NCBI GenBank assembly: GCA_907164885.2 | Contig: OU015496.1 | Span: 107,645,707 to 107,709,706 of the forward strand | Reading direction: 5' to 3' | DNA: 64,000 nucleotides | Source: Dolomedes plantarius | Lineage: Eukaryota; Arthropoda; Arachnida; Araneae; Dolomedidae | Shown: positions 34,446 to 48,000 of the stretch, in pieces | Layout: every line of letters starts with the position of its first letter | Numbering within the stretch: position 1 is the stretch's first letter | The notes under the pieces: model-generated | The model's input: only the letters and a program-made list of their open reading frames with translations | The model's database searches: none | What the model was told of the DNA's origin: nothing | Translations under genes and position numbers: made by a program

Positions 34446-36174
34446 CCGCACCGATTTGCAATGATAATGATGAAACGGATTCGCGAAAAACCATTGAAGC
34501 CATCGCGAAAACCATCGCGAAGTTCATTGAAGCACGATTGCTCGACTTAAGCGGCGTGGTTTGTTCGCTGCTTCTGGCACTGAATACCGAATGCTCGTGT
34601 TAGATTACATGGCATTATAACGCAATGTTACAAGTCATTTGCCGCCATTACATTCAGCGTTTTGCTATGAGTCAGCCTTCGGCCTCTATACATCTTGTTG
34701 CTTCCATCCGCATAATATTTCAGAAAGCGTCGTCACGTAAAAATTCTATAATTCATGAATTTGCAGATTCTGTAAGTTTACGATATGAATACTGAAGGCT
34801 TTCAATGGCAAACATCCTAGGTACATTTTCTCCTTCGGGATGCATTTAAACGGCTGCTCTGAAAGTGTTCCTATGGTCCTTAAAAGTCCTTGTTTTATGT
34901 TTATTTTTTTAGAGCCCTTAAAAAGCTTTTAAAAAGTCCTTATTTTTGCATTAAGGTACTAAATCTTTTTCCCTTTTTCTCCGGTATTTAAAAAGTACTT
35001 ATTTTCTAGTCGAAAATACAAGAGTTTTCAGTATATGACTGTCAACGAATGACTGAGACGGTCGTTTTTTGTACTGCTCTGTTAAGCTTCTTTGAATGCG
35101 TAAATACTGTTCATTTACGCAATGAAAATCTTTATTTTGGGTTCCGAAATCCTGTTTACAGTTGTTGAATTTTCTTGCATCTAGCCCAGTGAATGGTTCA
35201 CCTTCGATCTCAGTAGAGTTCTTCGGCGTCATTTCCAGATAAAACTGTTAGGCCTGGCAGTTTGAAATACTTCTAACGTATTTCGAGACGAGTAAAAAAC
35301 ACGTGTTGTGAAAAAGGCTTCACTAGCTCGAAAATATTGCCTCACTGTCAAAAGACTGTAAACCGCGAGAAACTTTTGTTTTGATCGGTATGAACTTTTG
35401 TGCTAGTTGTTACTGGCAATCTCTTGAATATAAATAACGCGTAAATGACTGCTTTTGAAACGTAATATGATATCCTAGTTTTTGTTTCTTTTATGTTTGT
35501 GATTTCTAAATTGTCATTGAACGTTTAAGCAAAGAAATCAAACTGGAAATTACGTTTATAGTTGTTTTCCCATATTTCTAAATGGATATGCCCATTCTTG
35601 CGGCTTGGCTTACAACTAGTTCCTCCCAGGGAAAATAACAGCAGTTCATTAACTTGATGAACAATATTTGAAAGTCAAAGTAAGAAAATTACTTGACAAA
35701 TAAGTTTCTTTTGAACCCATTTCTTTGATCGAACTGCGTTATTCTCATTTCCTTTAAAAACTTCGGTAATATGCACAGTGCATTTGACATGTCTTCTTTG
35801 CTACTGGGAAGATAGGAGACAGGTGAAATATGCTAATTTTGCGTTATATTAAGCCTTCTCTCTGCTATTTGTGGAATGGCGTAAGTAACTTTCAATTTAT
35901 CATTTATTGCGTTATATTACTAAATGATGTATTTGGTTTTCTAACTGGCGTGTAAAAGACTCTACATGGTATTATTTGTGATCGTATCTCGCTATGTGGC
36001 ATATAAATACGCATGCCATAAAGTATGAAGGTTTTTATTCCATTTTTGATATATGCTCGGATTGAGGTAACATTAGTTGTCTACGTATGTAAACAATGTC
36101 GTATGTTAGTACATTTAATATCAATTTAAACCTATCCAGTCATTGTTTTCAGTTCAATAAACTTTTTTTTTATT
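34446..36174. other. AT-rich DNA, nothing recognised
   Basis: A stretch with repeated AAAGTCCTTA and AAAAAGCTTT words at 34870-34985 is unexplained. No gene. Confidence 0.5.
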
Positions 36175-36189
36175 CCAAGATAAACCAGC

Positions 36190-36961
36190 CAGCTGAGGGC
36201 TGAATGGATAAGGTGCTGGCATTCGGTTCAAATCCTGTGGGTTCGAGTCCCGCTGTTGGCATGGTTGTTTCTAGCCGTTCGGAATCGGCTTTAACACTAG
36301 AAATACGGGAATTTTTTTTTTCACTAAAGAATAAATGCCGTCATTTTGATGGTTGGAAATAAAATCAATAATATAAAATATTTAATATATTTTTATTTTA
36401 AATGGTTAAAAACTTTAAATTTTGAACTATTTCATACCAATATATAATAAATTTGTATATATTTTGATATATTTTTATGCAGGTATGCCGAACTGACAAC
36501 CTGGTATGGTTTATACGTAAAAATATATGCATGGTTTGTGCAGTCCTTATTTTTCAACACCAATATTTCCGAAGAGCCAATATTTCTGTTATTTGCAAAA
36601 GGGCGAAAAGACTAAAATCAACTAACATTTTTCCGGTACTATTTTAAAGATTTCTGCCCTGTTTTCGGAATTGCCGTCAAATCGACAGCATTCAGTCTTA
36701 GTAGGCATACAACACATTTTCTCCCCCTCTTTACTATCGAATATAATTTTGTAAGTGCATATTTCGCGTAAAATTAGAAAAAAGCATAAAATTGCAGAAG
36801 CCTGAGGACATAAATACAGACATAGCGCTCAATAGTATGTCCGAAATAGTCAAAATGACGGCAACCGTCTTTCTAGTGTTAGGTCACTGTAACTGTAGGT
36901 CACGGTCTAATTATCCCTCAAGTAGCAAAAATTTTACGGTAATGCTCCAAACCAAACTAAT
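36190..36961 (+). repeat. tRNA-derived SINE, family B, split by a MITE
   Basis: Left part 36190-36294 has the tRNA-like head with box B GGTTCGAGTCC and GCCGTTCGGAATCGGCTTTA; the right part resumes at about 36889 with AACTGTAGGTCACGGTCTAA and the tail. A 15-bp target duplication with two mismatches flanks the whole (36175-36189 and 36962-36976). Confidence 0.85.
36295..36878. mobile_element. 584-bp TIR element nested in the SINE
   Basis: CACTAGAAATACGG at the left and complement CACTAGAAAGACGG at the right. TGCCGTCATTTTGA lies just inside both ends in inverted orientation. The left flank is TTAA; the right flank reads TTAG with a few extra bases before the SINE resumes. TTAA target and TIR suggest a piggyBac-type MITE (inference). 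Confidence 0.8.
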
Positions 36962-36976
36962 CCAGGATAAACTAGC

Positions 36977-39900
36977 TGGTTTATATGTTTCAGGGTAGAT
37001 GGACAGATGCACCGAATAGAAATTTACCAGACAGAAAAAGAAACAATGCATATAGTTTTCAGTTTTTATTGACATAAAAATAGTGAAACATACCAAACAA
37101 AGAAATATCAACTCTTTCAGTAAGTGAGTGGGTGATGCAACGTAAGATTTACTCATCTCCACGCAGTGACATATGTTTGTGTAACTCGTACCGTACAAAC
37201 TAGCAAATTTTATATTTGTTTAGTCTAATCAAGCAACTAAATAGCAAGAAAAACAAACTTATTAAGGATGCACAAGAACGTCTATGAAAGATAGCACATA
37301 ACAGCAGACACAAAGCTTCTTCCTTTTTTTTTTGAGGAGAGATGAATCTTTCTAAAATCAGTTTAGAAATATTAAAATGGCTTTTTAAGAATACTTCATG
37401 AAGTTAACAACAATACGAAACAATGAATTTAGCTTATACAAAATGTTAAATCGATGAAATTATTACCCCAAAAAATCATTTAAATATTCAATTTGAACAA
37501 ATACATAGAGATGACTGAACAAGTTATAAAACGTCTTCCGTTCATATTCTCAGTCTATTTTATCGGTAATATGTGACATGAGATGTCGTCCAGATTAAAT
37601 TATCATCAATAAAATGCAACATATTTCATATGGAATACATATCATAGAATTTTTCTCGGTGATTTTATTTTTCAAGTTTCGTCAACAATAAGGCTCTTTT
37701 AAAGAAAATAGATATATATTTTTTAAAATCGTGCCCTGCTATTCGCTGTAGAGAATTATATCCATGAACAACATATTTTCAATATTTTTTGCAAATGTAA
37801 AGCCCATTTTGTGCGACAAAATTCGGCACAAACTGTATCACAACCATTTATTAATTGCAATAAGTTTAAAAACCCCTATGAGAGGAAATAAGTTTATTGA
37901 TGTGCTATAGAATCTGAACTAAATTCATTTTCAAAAAAATTTTCATTGGTTTCTTTAAAAAAAAATTATTTAATATAGACTTATAACAAAATTTTATAAT
38001 GTGCAGATGCTAGAATGTGGTTTCTGGATTTTTATGACGAGTTTTTGAACTGTTCAAAAACTTCTACAATTATTTTACGAAAACGTAATTTTTATTCCAT
38101 TTGTGTGTTTGAGTAAAATACGTTAAGAGATTGATAGTTTAATGTAACCTATTGTCAAAAATGTTATGCAAATATAATAAAGTTCAATATCTTTCAGGCA
38201 TCTCAAAAGGTGTTTAGAATCTGACCGAAACATAGTTCATCCTACAACAAAGGTATGTAGAAGGAACTAAAAATTCGAAACTAAATTTGTTTCTGTCTTG
38301 AATGTTTAATTTGTACCAGTGGTTCCATAATTCAATTTTTTTTCAAATCTAAATAAACTTGGTTTGGCCGTAAAAAATAACTTTTTTCAGTTTATTATGT
38401 AACTTCCACAAATTTAATTTGTTTATTAAAATGTGTATATTGCTACTGTGTTTTTCGAAATGACTGATTTTAGTTTAGGAGTATATCTTAATTCCTCTTA
38501 ATGTCTGAAAAGTTGATCCTCAAAATAAATTCGACGATCAGAAGAATTTAAAGTAAATTTTACATAATAAAATGTGTAAGAAAGGGGTTCACAAAAGATG
38601 TGTCAAAGGGAGTGCGGGGCTTTTTCGTCGTTAATATCTTGCTCATTAGTAAAGGTCGGATATTGCTTTTACATAAAAAACGGTTCTTGAGAATCTGTCA
38701 AGAAATATTTATACTGCTTGAATGTTGACAAATTTATAATTTATCAAATACTTTTTTAGAGTTAAAATGTTCCGTAATACAGATTTCAAGAAATATCCGT
38801 GACCTTAGTGACTAGTGAACTTATGTTATCATCTGACAGAAACCCTCTGATACAAATCAATTTTTCATTCTCAAATTAAAATGCAGTTAAAAATCTTAAT
38901 AGGCATGGCTAAATATTTATATGAGAGTAACTTAGGTGAAGGTTCAACCAAAATTATCTGAATTAAGACTTTATTTTATGTCACTAAGTAAGCTTAATTC
39001 GTACACTTCAGCTCACATCAATTTGCAATTAAAATATATTCAACGCTCTTTTATAATTTCTATAAAGCGCGGTGTATATAAGTGTTTTGTTTGTATGTAC
39101 AGTTCCCGTTTACGTGCTATATGACTAAGAATTCCTCCAATCAAGGACAGCTTTCTATTTTTCAAAAAAAAAACTTTTTAAAATCTAAGTACAACCATTT
39201 TCAGCGTAAAATATCTCTCCATTCTAGATTTATGTGTAAATGTCTTTAGCGATAAGTTACAAATACGTCTTTTATATTTTATCTTTTCAGCAATATCATT
39301 GAGAGCATCTTAAATGTAATTTGAAGTGGTCACGTCACTCCCACCTCTCCCCTTCTCACCCCCCCCAGTCCCCAAAGAAGTCAAATATTTTTCCGATTTT
39401 ATACCAATATCAAAAAATACTTGACATCCGTAAATCGTAATGTATATACATTGTAATTAAATGTTTTGGCACAAAATTCAGATTTGGAATTCTTCATCTA
39501 ATCGAAATATTTAGATTATGAGTTTAGTTGTTTTTGTATAAATTCAAAAATAATTTATACCTAAAACTTCATTACTGGCTTTTTGAACTTAAATGAATCT
39601 TACAGTTCTTACTTGAATAAATTGTATTCTTAGACATATTTGGTATACAATTAGAAAAATTTAGTTTAAAAAGAGTAAAAAATAAATGGAATTAACAATG
39701 CTCATTTTCTATTTAGATATTTGAGTGTCTTTAAACGTTTTTAAAAAAATAGTTTTGTAACTTAGCGGGACTTAAAACTTTTAGCACTAAGAAACGGTTC
39801 CCAAACTGTTTGTAAACTAAGTAATGAAGTAAAACACGAAATTCAAAATTCTTGAAGACGAAAGAATTTTAAGGTTTCCCCGATTTGCAAATATTTTTAA

Positions 39901-42900
39901 CTGATGAAGGAAATACACCACTGACGATCAAACTGATATTTGTTTGAATAAACTTTAACATAAATTGTCACTTTAAAGGTAACTTATTTAATGATAGTGG
40001 TAAGTGAGAATGCTAAATTAATGTACCATATGTGCATACCAGTACCAAGGTTAGATAACACACGTAAATTTTAAAAATTTAGAACTTCCAAAATTTTTCT
40101 TCATTTCAATAGTTTTAAGTCTCTGCACTTTAGTTATTTTAGTTTTATGAAATGTTATCTGAATTCTCTTAGAAGTACTGAATAAGGAATGTTCATTACA
40201 TCTAGACATACTTTTATGATCAATAACGATTTATTTAAGAGGGCACAAAACTGATAAACTCTATTTAGTTTGCTGCAGTAGTTCTCAAACTTAGTAGATT
40301 AGACTTAACAATTTCTTGACAGAAGTTCCGTTTCAAAATATCAGTATTAAGAGTTATCCAATTAATATCTCATTGATTGTAGAGCAAGAAACTGAAGTTT
40401 CAAGTAAAAAGAATCCAGTTAATATGATTTAATTTGGCATTTTGAATTAAAAAAATTAAATAAACCTCGTGTGATACATGGCCGGAATTGTGGAATGCAT
40501 TTCGCAGCTTCATATGGAATTATAATGCTATAAATAGAGCTGAAAGTGAATGGAAAAATTTAGTTGTTACACGAGTAAAATTTTGAATCAGAAGAAGGCA
40601 ATTGTATATTTTTAAACACTTTAATTAAAAGCGAAATATTCTTAAATGTTGTCCCTTATTGTTATAAAGTTTTAGGTTCGAAATTTCATTAGAGCTACAA
40701 GTCTTTATACTAAGGAAATATATTCAATATTTTCTAATATTTGTCTAAAATATCTTTATCCTTTCTTAAAGCACTAACTTTTCTTATGTAGTTCTCTTTG
40801 ACAGTTCTACGCATTAGGAACTGGCTGATAATTAAAATTTATTACTAATTGATTATAAAATATTTCATTTTTAAAGCTTACTATTATTAACATGATTAAC
40901 AATGACAATAAATGTAACTTGAATAATATGAACTGTCGTAATTAACTTTAAAAAAAAAGAAACCATTCATACTGAGTCGTTCCTTCCGCAGATTTGTTAT
41001 TTCAATAAACTGCGACCGGGAACTGATGGAATGGAAATTATTTTGACAACTATTTGATTTTTATTGCAAAGGAGAGAGGTGGAATAATTTTATGACGACA
41101 TGAAGGTAAAATATTTCAAATTTGATTTTTTTATGAATACTTTTAGTGTAAGGGGTAGAAGGGTTTTTGAGCTTTCACGAAATTAGTCAACTGAATTAAA
41201 TTTTTCGTAGTAGAATGTCTTATGGAAAGCACACGAAAGCGACTAGAAAGATATATTTGAGTCTTGAAATCTAATAACTTTGAATCAAACAAATCCTTTC
41301 ATATATTTAAGTAAAACACGCATACCATTGTGTAAATGTTAATACATATATAAATTAGAAAAATGTAATATACCATTAAATAAATGCAATTATATTGTAG
41401 ATTACGTTTTGGCAGTGATTCAAGCAAAGAAATTTTTATATTGGCACCAATTTGTTGATAAATCTTTTTTATATTGTTAGGAAATGAATCTGGGTTTATT
41501 TTTCTATTTTTCAAAATATTCAATATTTTAAGCATAGGTTTACAAGACGGAAAATTTAAGATTCTTTAATTTTTTTGATAAGGATCGCCGCATGAACAAT
41601 GTTTGTAATGAATGAAGTGAATAGCTGGGTTTTTAATTTTGCATGTTCGTTTAAAACATGCACATTAGTAATAATGATTGAGTTATAATTTCTAAAGTTG
41701 GTTTTGAAAATTCAACAATGAGAAATTTTCATTAATCCATATAAAAATTACATTCAATTCAAAGATGTACTTTTCAGAAAAGATTCTCAGCAAATTTTTT
41801 TTAGAACAGTCGTAGATATTATAACGAGATTAAACAGTTTTACAGAAGAATCTTATTCTCGCCAACCTCATAAATTAAAAAAAAATTAATATCACATTCA
41901 ACAATTTCTGGCATTACTAAAATTTATTAACAATTTAAATATCTCATGAATTAAAGATGTCATAATCCCATGGACTTTAAAAGAATATGTACTCTCACAG
42001 ATTCTCTCTACGTTCATTAACTGTGCACAGAGATGCGTAAGCTTTTCTATGTCCTTTTCAACATCAATTAACAAAATATTCTCGTTTGTTCTCGCTCCTG
42101 TTTGCATTCATTGAAAAATGTTTTGTTTTACAGTGAACACCATATCACACCGCATGAATAACGTAGAAGGTAAATTATACCTTGGGCTGATGATGACATA
42201 ATCTGATGCATCACGAATGAAACGGTGTGAGGAATATTTCCTACACTGCAGGACCTTTTTATTGTTCTAGCGTATTAGCAATCTAGTTTTTTTTTAAATC
42301 CAGGAGGTGAGTTAATATTTCTGAATACGTTAAAATCATCTTGAAAAGCTGTTTAAATTCGATAAATTTGTTTAGTAAAATTTTAAGTGCATCTATTTTT
42401 TTGTTATTATTGGATAACACTATTGAACTGACTCGTATGCCAAAATCTCTATACAGATACTGTCACTCCAATACCACTTTATTAAAGGTGCTTGACATGT
42501 AGGAGACTAAAACTATAGTCGTAGATGGGTTCAATTTCAGTTGAAAATTTTAAAAAGTATATTTTCCCCCCTCTGTACCATCTTGTTTCAATTTAGCTAA
42601 TGCGTACTTTATCAGATATCATTTATTGAACATTTAAACTAAAACCAAAGATAAAGAATGTAAATATTTTGATTCGTTCATCTATTCCGTGCTAATAGCC
42701 CTTATCGATGTTTGAAATTTTTTTGCATTTTTTTTGCGGAAAAAGCTTTTGGAAACATGTTTCCCGTTACATAAACTGCGACAAAAGTTCCAGCATATCG
42801 CTCCGTAAATATATTTTAATAAACACCAACTAATCGGGAGCAATATAGGCATCAGAATTTTTAAAAATTTAGTTTTCCTGTAGGAAGTTTATCACTCTGT

Positions 42901-44576
42901 TTATCAGAAAAATACTGGTGTTAATTATACAGTTGTAGAACGTATAGGATAAATGGGAATTTATGGTTAATTTTTAATATTTAACATTCAGTTACTTTCC
43001 ACTTTCTCACCAACAAATGATTTAAAGTTAGAGGAATCAGACTGAATAACTGAGACAAAATATGAAACAAAGACTGAACAAGCAATTATAGAAGGACAAG
43101 CTCCTCTGTACTGCAGATCATTTCAGTAAAGTGTGATCAACAGTATTGAATTTACTGGAGAAACAATATTTTCTATTAACTTAAATTTGCATATTGAAGA
43201 GAGAGTAACTATTTTAATGCGCTATATCCCGAAAAAAGGGTGTATACGTAAACTTTTGAAGAGAAAAAACTACATTATTGCAATACAGAAGACGCAAATT
43301 GTAGTTCCCAACTGTATTTCTATTTTCTATAATGAATCCGAAAGTAACCAAGTTTAAAAATATGTGTTTTGTCTCATTGTGTTAAGTGTCATAACTTATA
43401 CTGATTTCTTTTTTAGCTGAGCATTTTCAATGCACATCGCAACACATTTTTAATGGTTTATCACCTATTTTTCCCGTGTAAGAAAGCTTTAAATTAGATT
43501 AATAAAACCTTGATATACAGTGTATTTCTATGCACATAAAAGTCACATAAATGTAAAAATTGACAATTAAAAGAAATAGCAATTCAGTCATAATATTTAA
43601 AAAAAGGTGGGGGACATCCACATGACTTTGTGGAAATGAAGAGAAATGTCTATGTAGTAAGTATTTTTCAACCATTAACATTTTGTTGCATATATTCTCG
43701 TACCATTATAGCATTAAATATAGGAATTAATATGATGCAGGCATTTGGTCCTAAAGCACTGGGATTTGAGTCCCTTCTCAACAAGAAAAACGGGGCATAA
43801 CTCTGAGATAATTTTCGATAAACAAAATATTACTTGAGTTACGTTAATATTTAAATACATTCAACATGGTCCATTTTGCAGCCATTTGGGTTCACATCAA
43901 TATAACCACATGGATCAAACATCAACATTATAAAGCATATATCGGGATCTTTCCAGCAATACACAGTGCAGCGATAACAGTTCAACAACGTCTTTTAAAA
44001 GTACCATCGTAAATAACCTCTCTTATTGCGAAAGTATTTTGATTTCAAACTGATTCTAGCCTTGAGGATCTTAAAATGCAACCAAAATGAAAACCTCGAA
44101 GTCAATTACTTAGTTGTTAAAATAATTTCTTTTATAGATAAATTATGGTAAAATTTTTCAGGATCTGTAGTATATCTAAGTCCGTCTACAAAACATATCA
44201 TATTTGGTCTTAAAAAGAACCAGATAACGTTTGTCCTTTGGACATGTAAATGTGTGGGAGACATGTTTTTTTCACTATTTTAAATTTTCAGGAAAGCCAT
44301 CTATTAAGCCAACGAATGATTACTCATATTTACGAAAGGGAAAAAAATTATACTTCTATTGAGTAAATTTAAAGAACAAAGAAACTAAACTTATAGAGCT
44401 CGTATTTTTTCAATCGGAGCGGCACTTTTGCGTCAGGTTTAGAAAACATAATTGGACGTAAATTTTGCATTCTTGTCTTCTACTTCTTCACCATTTGACT
44501 ATGTTCGCAAGCACTTCTATGTATATATTTTTTTGTATGACTGGCTTTCTATGGAGTAACAAACAATATCATTTTG
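36977..44576. other. 7.6 kb AT-rich stretch without recognised genes or repeats
   Basis: Apart from short open frames of chance quality, I see no SINE head, TIR, transposase piece or satellite here. It lies between the SINE at 36962 and the Fas1 3' end, downstream of Fas1 in its direction of transcription. It could hold a long or alternative 3' UTR or plain intergenic DNA. Confidence 0.5.
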
Positions 44577-44865
44577 TTTATTTTTTTCACGTTTTCCAAA
44601 AAACACGTTCATTGACAAACACACGCAAACTGCCCAAAAAAACCTGGTTAGTGCAGTTCCGTTTTTTTTTTTTTTTTTCTGTTTTAAGTTCAACATTTTG
44701 TACACGGTATCCGAGGCAGTGTTGAGACCACAAACATTTAACTTTTCTTCCACAATTGTTTTTTTTTTCCTTTTCTTCTTTTTTTTTCTTTTCTTCTTAA
44801 GCAGTTTGTTTTAAATCCACATTCCTGTGTGCTTCACTTATCATTCGTTTATCTTTCCTTGGCCC
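44577..44865 (-). other. Proximal 3' UTR of Fas1
   Basis: Downstream of the stop on the minus strand the first AATAAA hexamer I can see is at 44582-44577, about 284 nt after the stop. The stretch includes a purine-rich tract (about 44806-44758) and an A run (about 44680-44663). Use of this hexamer as the polyadenylation signal is inference; longer 3' ends are possible because the next several kilobases are AT-rich and offer further hexamers. Confidence 0.4.
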
Positions 44866-45068
44866 TCAGAACAAAACCGCGATCCAGGCAAAGGCTAGGA
44901 GAAACAGCATGACGCCGCCGCATCGGGGTCCCAGCGACGATCCGGATTTGGTCAGGTCGCGCCTCTTCATCATGATGCGATCGATCACGTGCATGACGCC
45001 GTTCACAGCCTGGACATCGGGGCGGATGATGCGGGCTTGAAGGCCCTCCCATTCCAGCGTGAGGGTAC
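44866..45068 (-). CDS. Fas1: Fas1 last coding exon: H2 motif and GPI signal
   Basis: 203 nt. The acceptor is CCTTACCCAG; the exon begins with GT completing a Gly codon, then 66 codons and a TGA stop at 44868-44866. The peptide TLTLEWEGLQARIIRPDVQ continues the last FAS1 domain, and VNGVMHVIDRIMM is the H2 signature. After a basic and polar linker (KRRDLTKSGSSLGPRCGG) comes the hydrophobic end VMLFLLAFAWIAVLF with nothing after it. That is the usual layout of a GPI-anchor signal, with the attachment site probably in the Ser/Gly-rich stretch (inference). The exon is strikingly GC-rich against its surroundings. Confidence 0.93.
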
Positions 45069-48000
45069 CTGGGTAAGGAAGAGTTAAAAGTCATTAATTA
45101 AATGCGGGCTGTTGAAGACATTTCAATGACATTTAAAAAAAAACTAATTGAGATCATTCTCATTAATATAATTAACTAAAAATTTCATGTGACATTGAAA
45201 ACTTGAGTAATTATCAAAAACTGCAGAGTATATCAAATAACTATCGCATGTAATTAATCGTTAAGACGGCTGTGTATTAAACCCTATTGGATTCGCTCAC
45301 ATCAATTTTAACCTATGGAGAAAATGTGTCTACCATTTACAGCAACATAAATGCTGGTAATCCAATAATTACGAAACAAAAAGAACTTTTTATATTCCAT
45401 ATTTTTAAATTTTCTGCTGAATCATATAAATTTGACAATTCTATGTATTAATAAATACTTTTAAAAAAAATTTTGATGAATTATCCCATCATCTTGAAAG
45501 AAAATGAAGTTGATTGGAAATTAACTTGCGCTTAACTTTTTGTTCCCGTCCTGGCTGACAGATGGCTGCACCAGTCTAGAAAATAAAATTAACGGAAAAT
45601 AATACAAAACGTGGTAAAAATCTGCTTAAAGATGGCTAAAACTATTGAAAAAATGCATTGCCATCGTGTTCTGAGCTATTCTAAAAGTTTCAAATGTCTA
45701 GCTAGTCGGGAAGTTAGTTAAAAATCGATTGCAAGATTTGTACTGGACAAACACACGCGCAAACACACAAACAAGAAAGCAAGCTAATAAAAACATGGTA
45801 TAAATAGTACTCTTAGATAGCCTGAACTTTTCTGCAACTTGCAACAGGATTCTCTTTTTCCTTTAAATTTCGTCCACCGAAGAAATTTAGAAGCGTTGAA
45901 AACACACTATACCGGATTTTTCCCCGTAGTAATTTAAATTTTAAAACATTTTCATTTTTTAAATAAACAAAAAATGCCCCAAAATTAAAAATTTCTCTCT
46001 CTACTACGCAGTACGATTTTTTTTAATCTCTAAATTCATGTTGGCAAACCTTGGACAAATTATTTTCATAAGTTAACATAGAAGAGGTGAGCGAATCCGA
46101 TATGGTTAGTATATAACAGCCTAAAATAGATTAAAATTGTTAAGAGCCTAAACATTTTGAAGGTAAAATTTGAAAACCACGTGCGGAAAATTTCCTAGAT
46201 GTTCCCAAAGCAGCTTTTTTTTGTCAAATGAATTTAATAGGAAATCCTTAGCTGATTAAATCACTAAATAATTCAAACAGATAAAATAAATGCAAAATTG
46301 TGTTTAACAAATTCTCGTTTCTTACACATGCAAAAATCAAAAATTAGTTTGATTCTTTATCGAAATGAATTATCGAAAGAGTGGTGTGTATCGGTATATA
46401 GATATATAGATTGGTGGGATGTGTGCGCATTGTTTTTATCATGCAAAAAAAAAAAAATAGCAAGGAAGTTATAAAAAAAAGTTGTTGCGGTTGGCAGCTA
46501 CATGAGATAGGTGTATCTGCGAGGTAAAAATTTAATTTCGGCGCATAAATGATACTATGCTTTTTAAATTTTTTAGTTTGAGTAGAAGCAGGCAAATTTT
46601 TTCCAAATTAGGCTCGGTGCACACGGGCGATCCGGTGTCGTTGCGGCACCGCAGTTGCGATCAGGAGTACATAGAGTTGAACTAACCGACTCACACGGAC
46701 TTAGGCGTCGTCGGTTAGTTCAACTCTATTTGTACTCCTGATATATCGGGTCGTCGCGGCAACTGCGGTGCCGCGACGACACCGGATCGCTCGTGCGCAC
46801 CGAGCCTTATATGATAATCCTGTTCCGATCAATTTCAAAATTTAGTGCCATTATGAATTAGGAAATGTCGTCACATAAATGTTGCCCATTGGCAGTTGCT
46901 TGTATATTTTAGCCTCGATGTGTCAAATGCCCTGGCAATATCAAATTTATTCTAAGGATTACATAATTAAAGCTGACGTTACATGTTGGAACGGCGGTCA
47001 GTTTTGTCCCGTTGTCAACTGTCTTAAGGGTCGAAATGTCCCCCAAACAACTGAAGAAAACACGAGGAGCAATCAGATTAAGAATTTCCGGGGTAGTAAT
47101 GTTAATTCGAAGCTATCTCAGACGCGAGCAATCAGTTTATCTAAGAATAGTGATTTTGCAGTTAGAGGAAAATTTTCTTAGGAAATCTAATCAGGCTGCT
47201 TTATAATTATTCCATTGAACTCTGATAAACTGACGAATGGCAACTTTATTGCTAACCTGGTAGAAAAAAATTGAGCCAAATTATGATCATGTTCTGGTTT
47301 TCGGAATTGTAATGTTTGAGATGTCTTTCCGTCATATTCTATGTACTACATTTAGTAAGAAACAGTATATTTTATCCTTATGCGAATATTCTTAGATAGT
47401 CTATACAGAGTTACTTTTTTCTTTGAGCCTTCCCTTTTTTGTTCATCTATATCAATATAATTTAGGGGCTCTTGAGCAATTTTCTATCCTTTTATCGCCA
47501 AATTATCGTCGTATTCCAACCCCCCCCCCCAATGTGTCTAGCAAACTTCTAATGTTATTGTTTTGTTTATATCTATTAATTTCTTGTTTTCTATTGCTGT
47601 GACTCACTTAGGTCTGTAAGTTAAGGTTCTAAGTGACTATTAGATTTGAGTATTGTGCATTTTTTGGCGACGTCTGCTTGTCATCGTATAGCGGAATTTA
47701 GGACTTCAATAGCTCTCTTCTACCACATTTCCTTTTATAAGCCTTTTTAATTTAACCTGGTCCAATCTCATAAATTTCCAAAAAGGTAAAATCTTGTGTG
47801 TATAGTCTATATATTTAAGAAAGCAGTGAATTCTAATTTTCATATTTTATATTTTTGGTAGAAGATGTCGTCACGAGTAAAGAACTTTTTCGATTTCATA
47901 ATATAATGGATTATATTGTTTCATTATATGTTAACAACCGACAAACAGATTTTCGTGTTTTCATAAATAGAACGAAGACCGAGCCGTGGGCTACAAACCA

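Noticed and set aside
44849..45094. Minus-strand frame of 81 codons over the last Fas1 exon
   Set aside because: Wrong frame of a GC-rich exon; the Fas1 frame is fixed by the splice phase and the FAS1 H2 motif.
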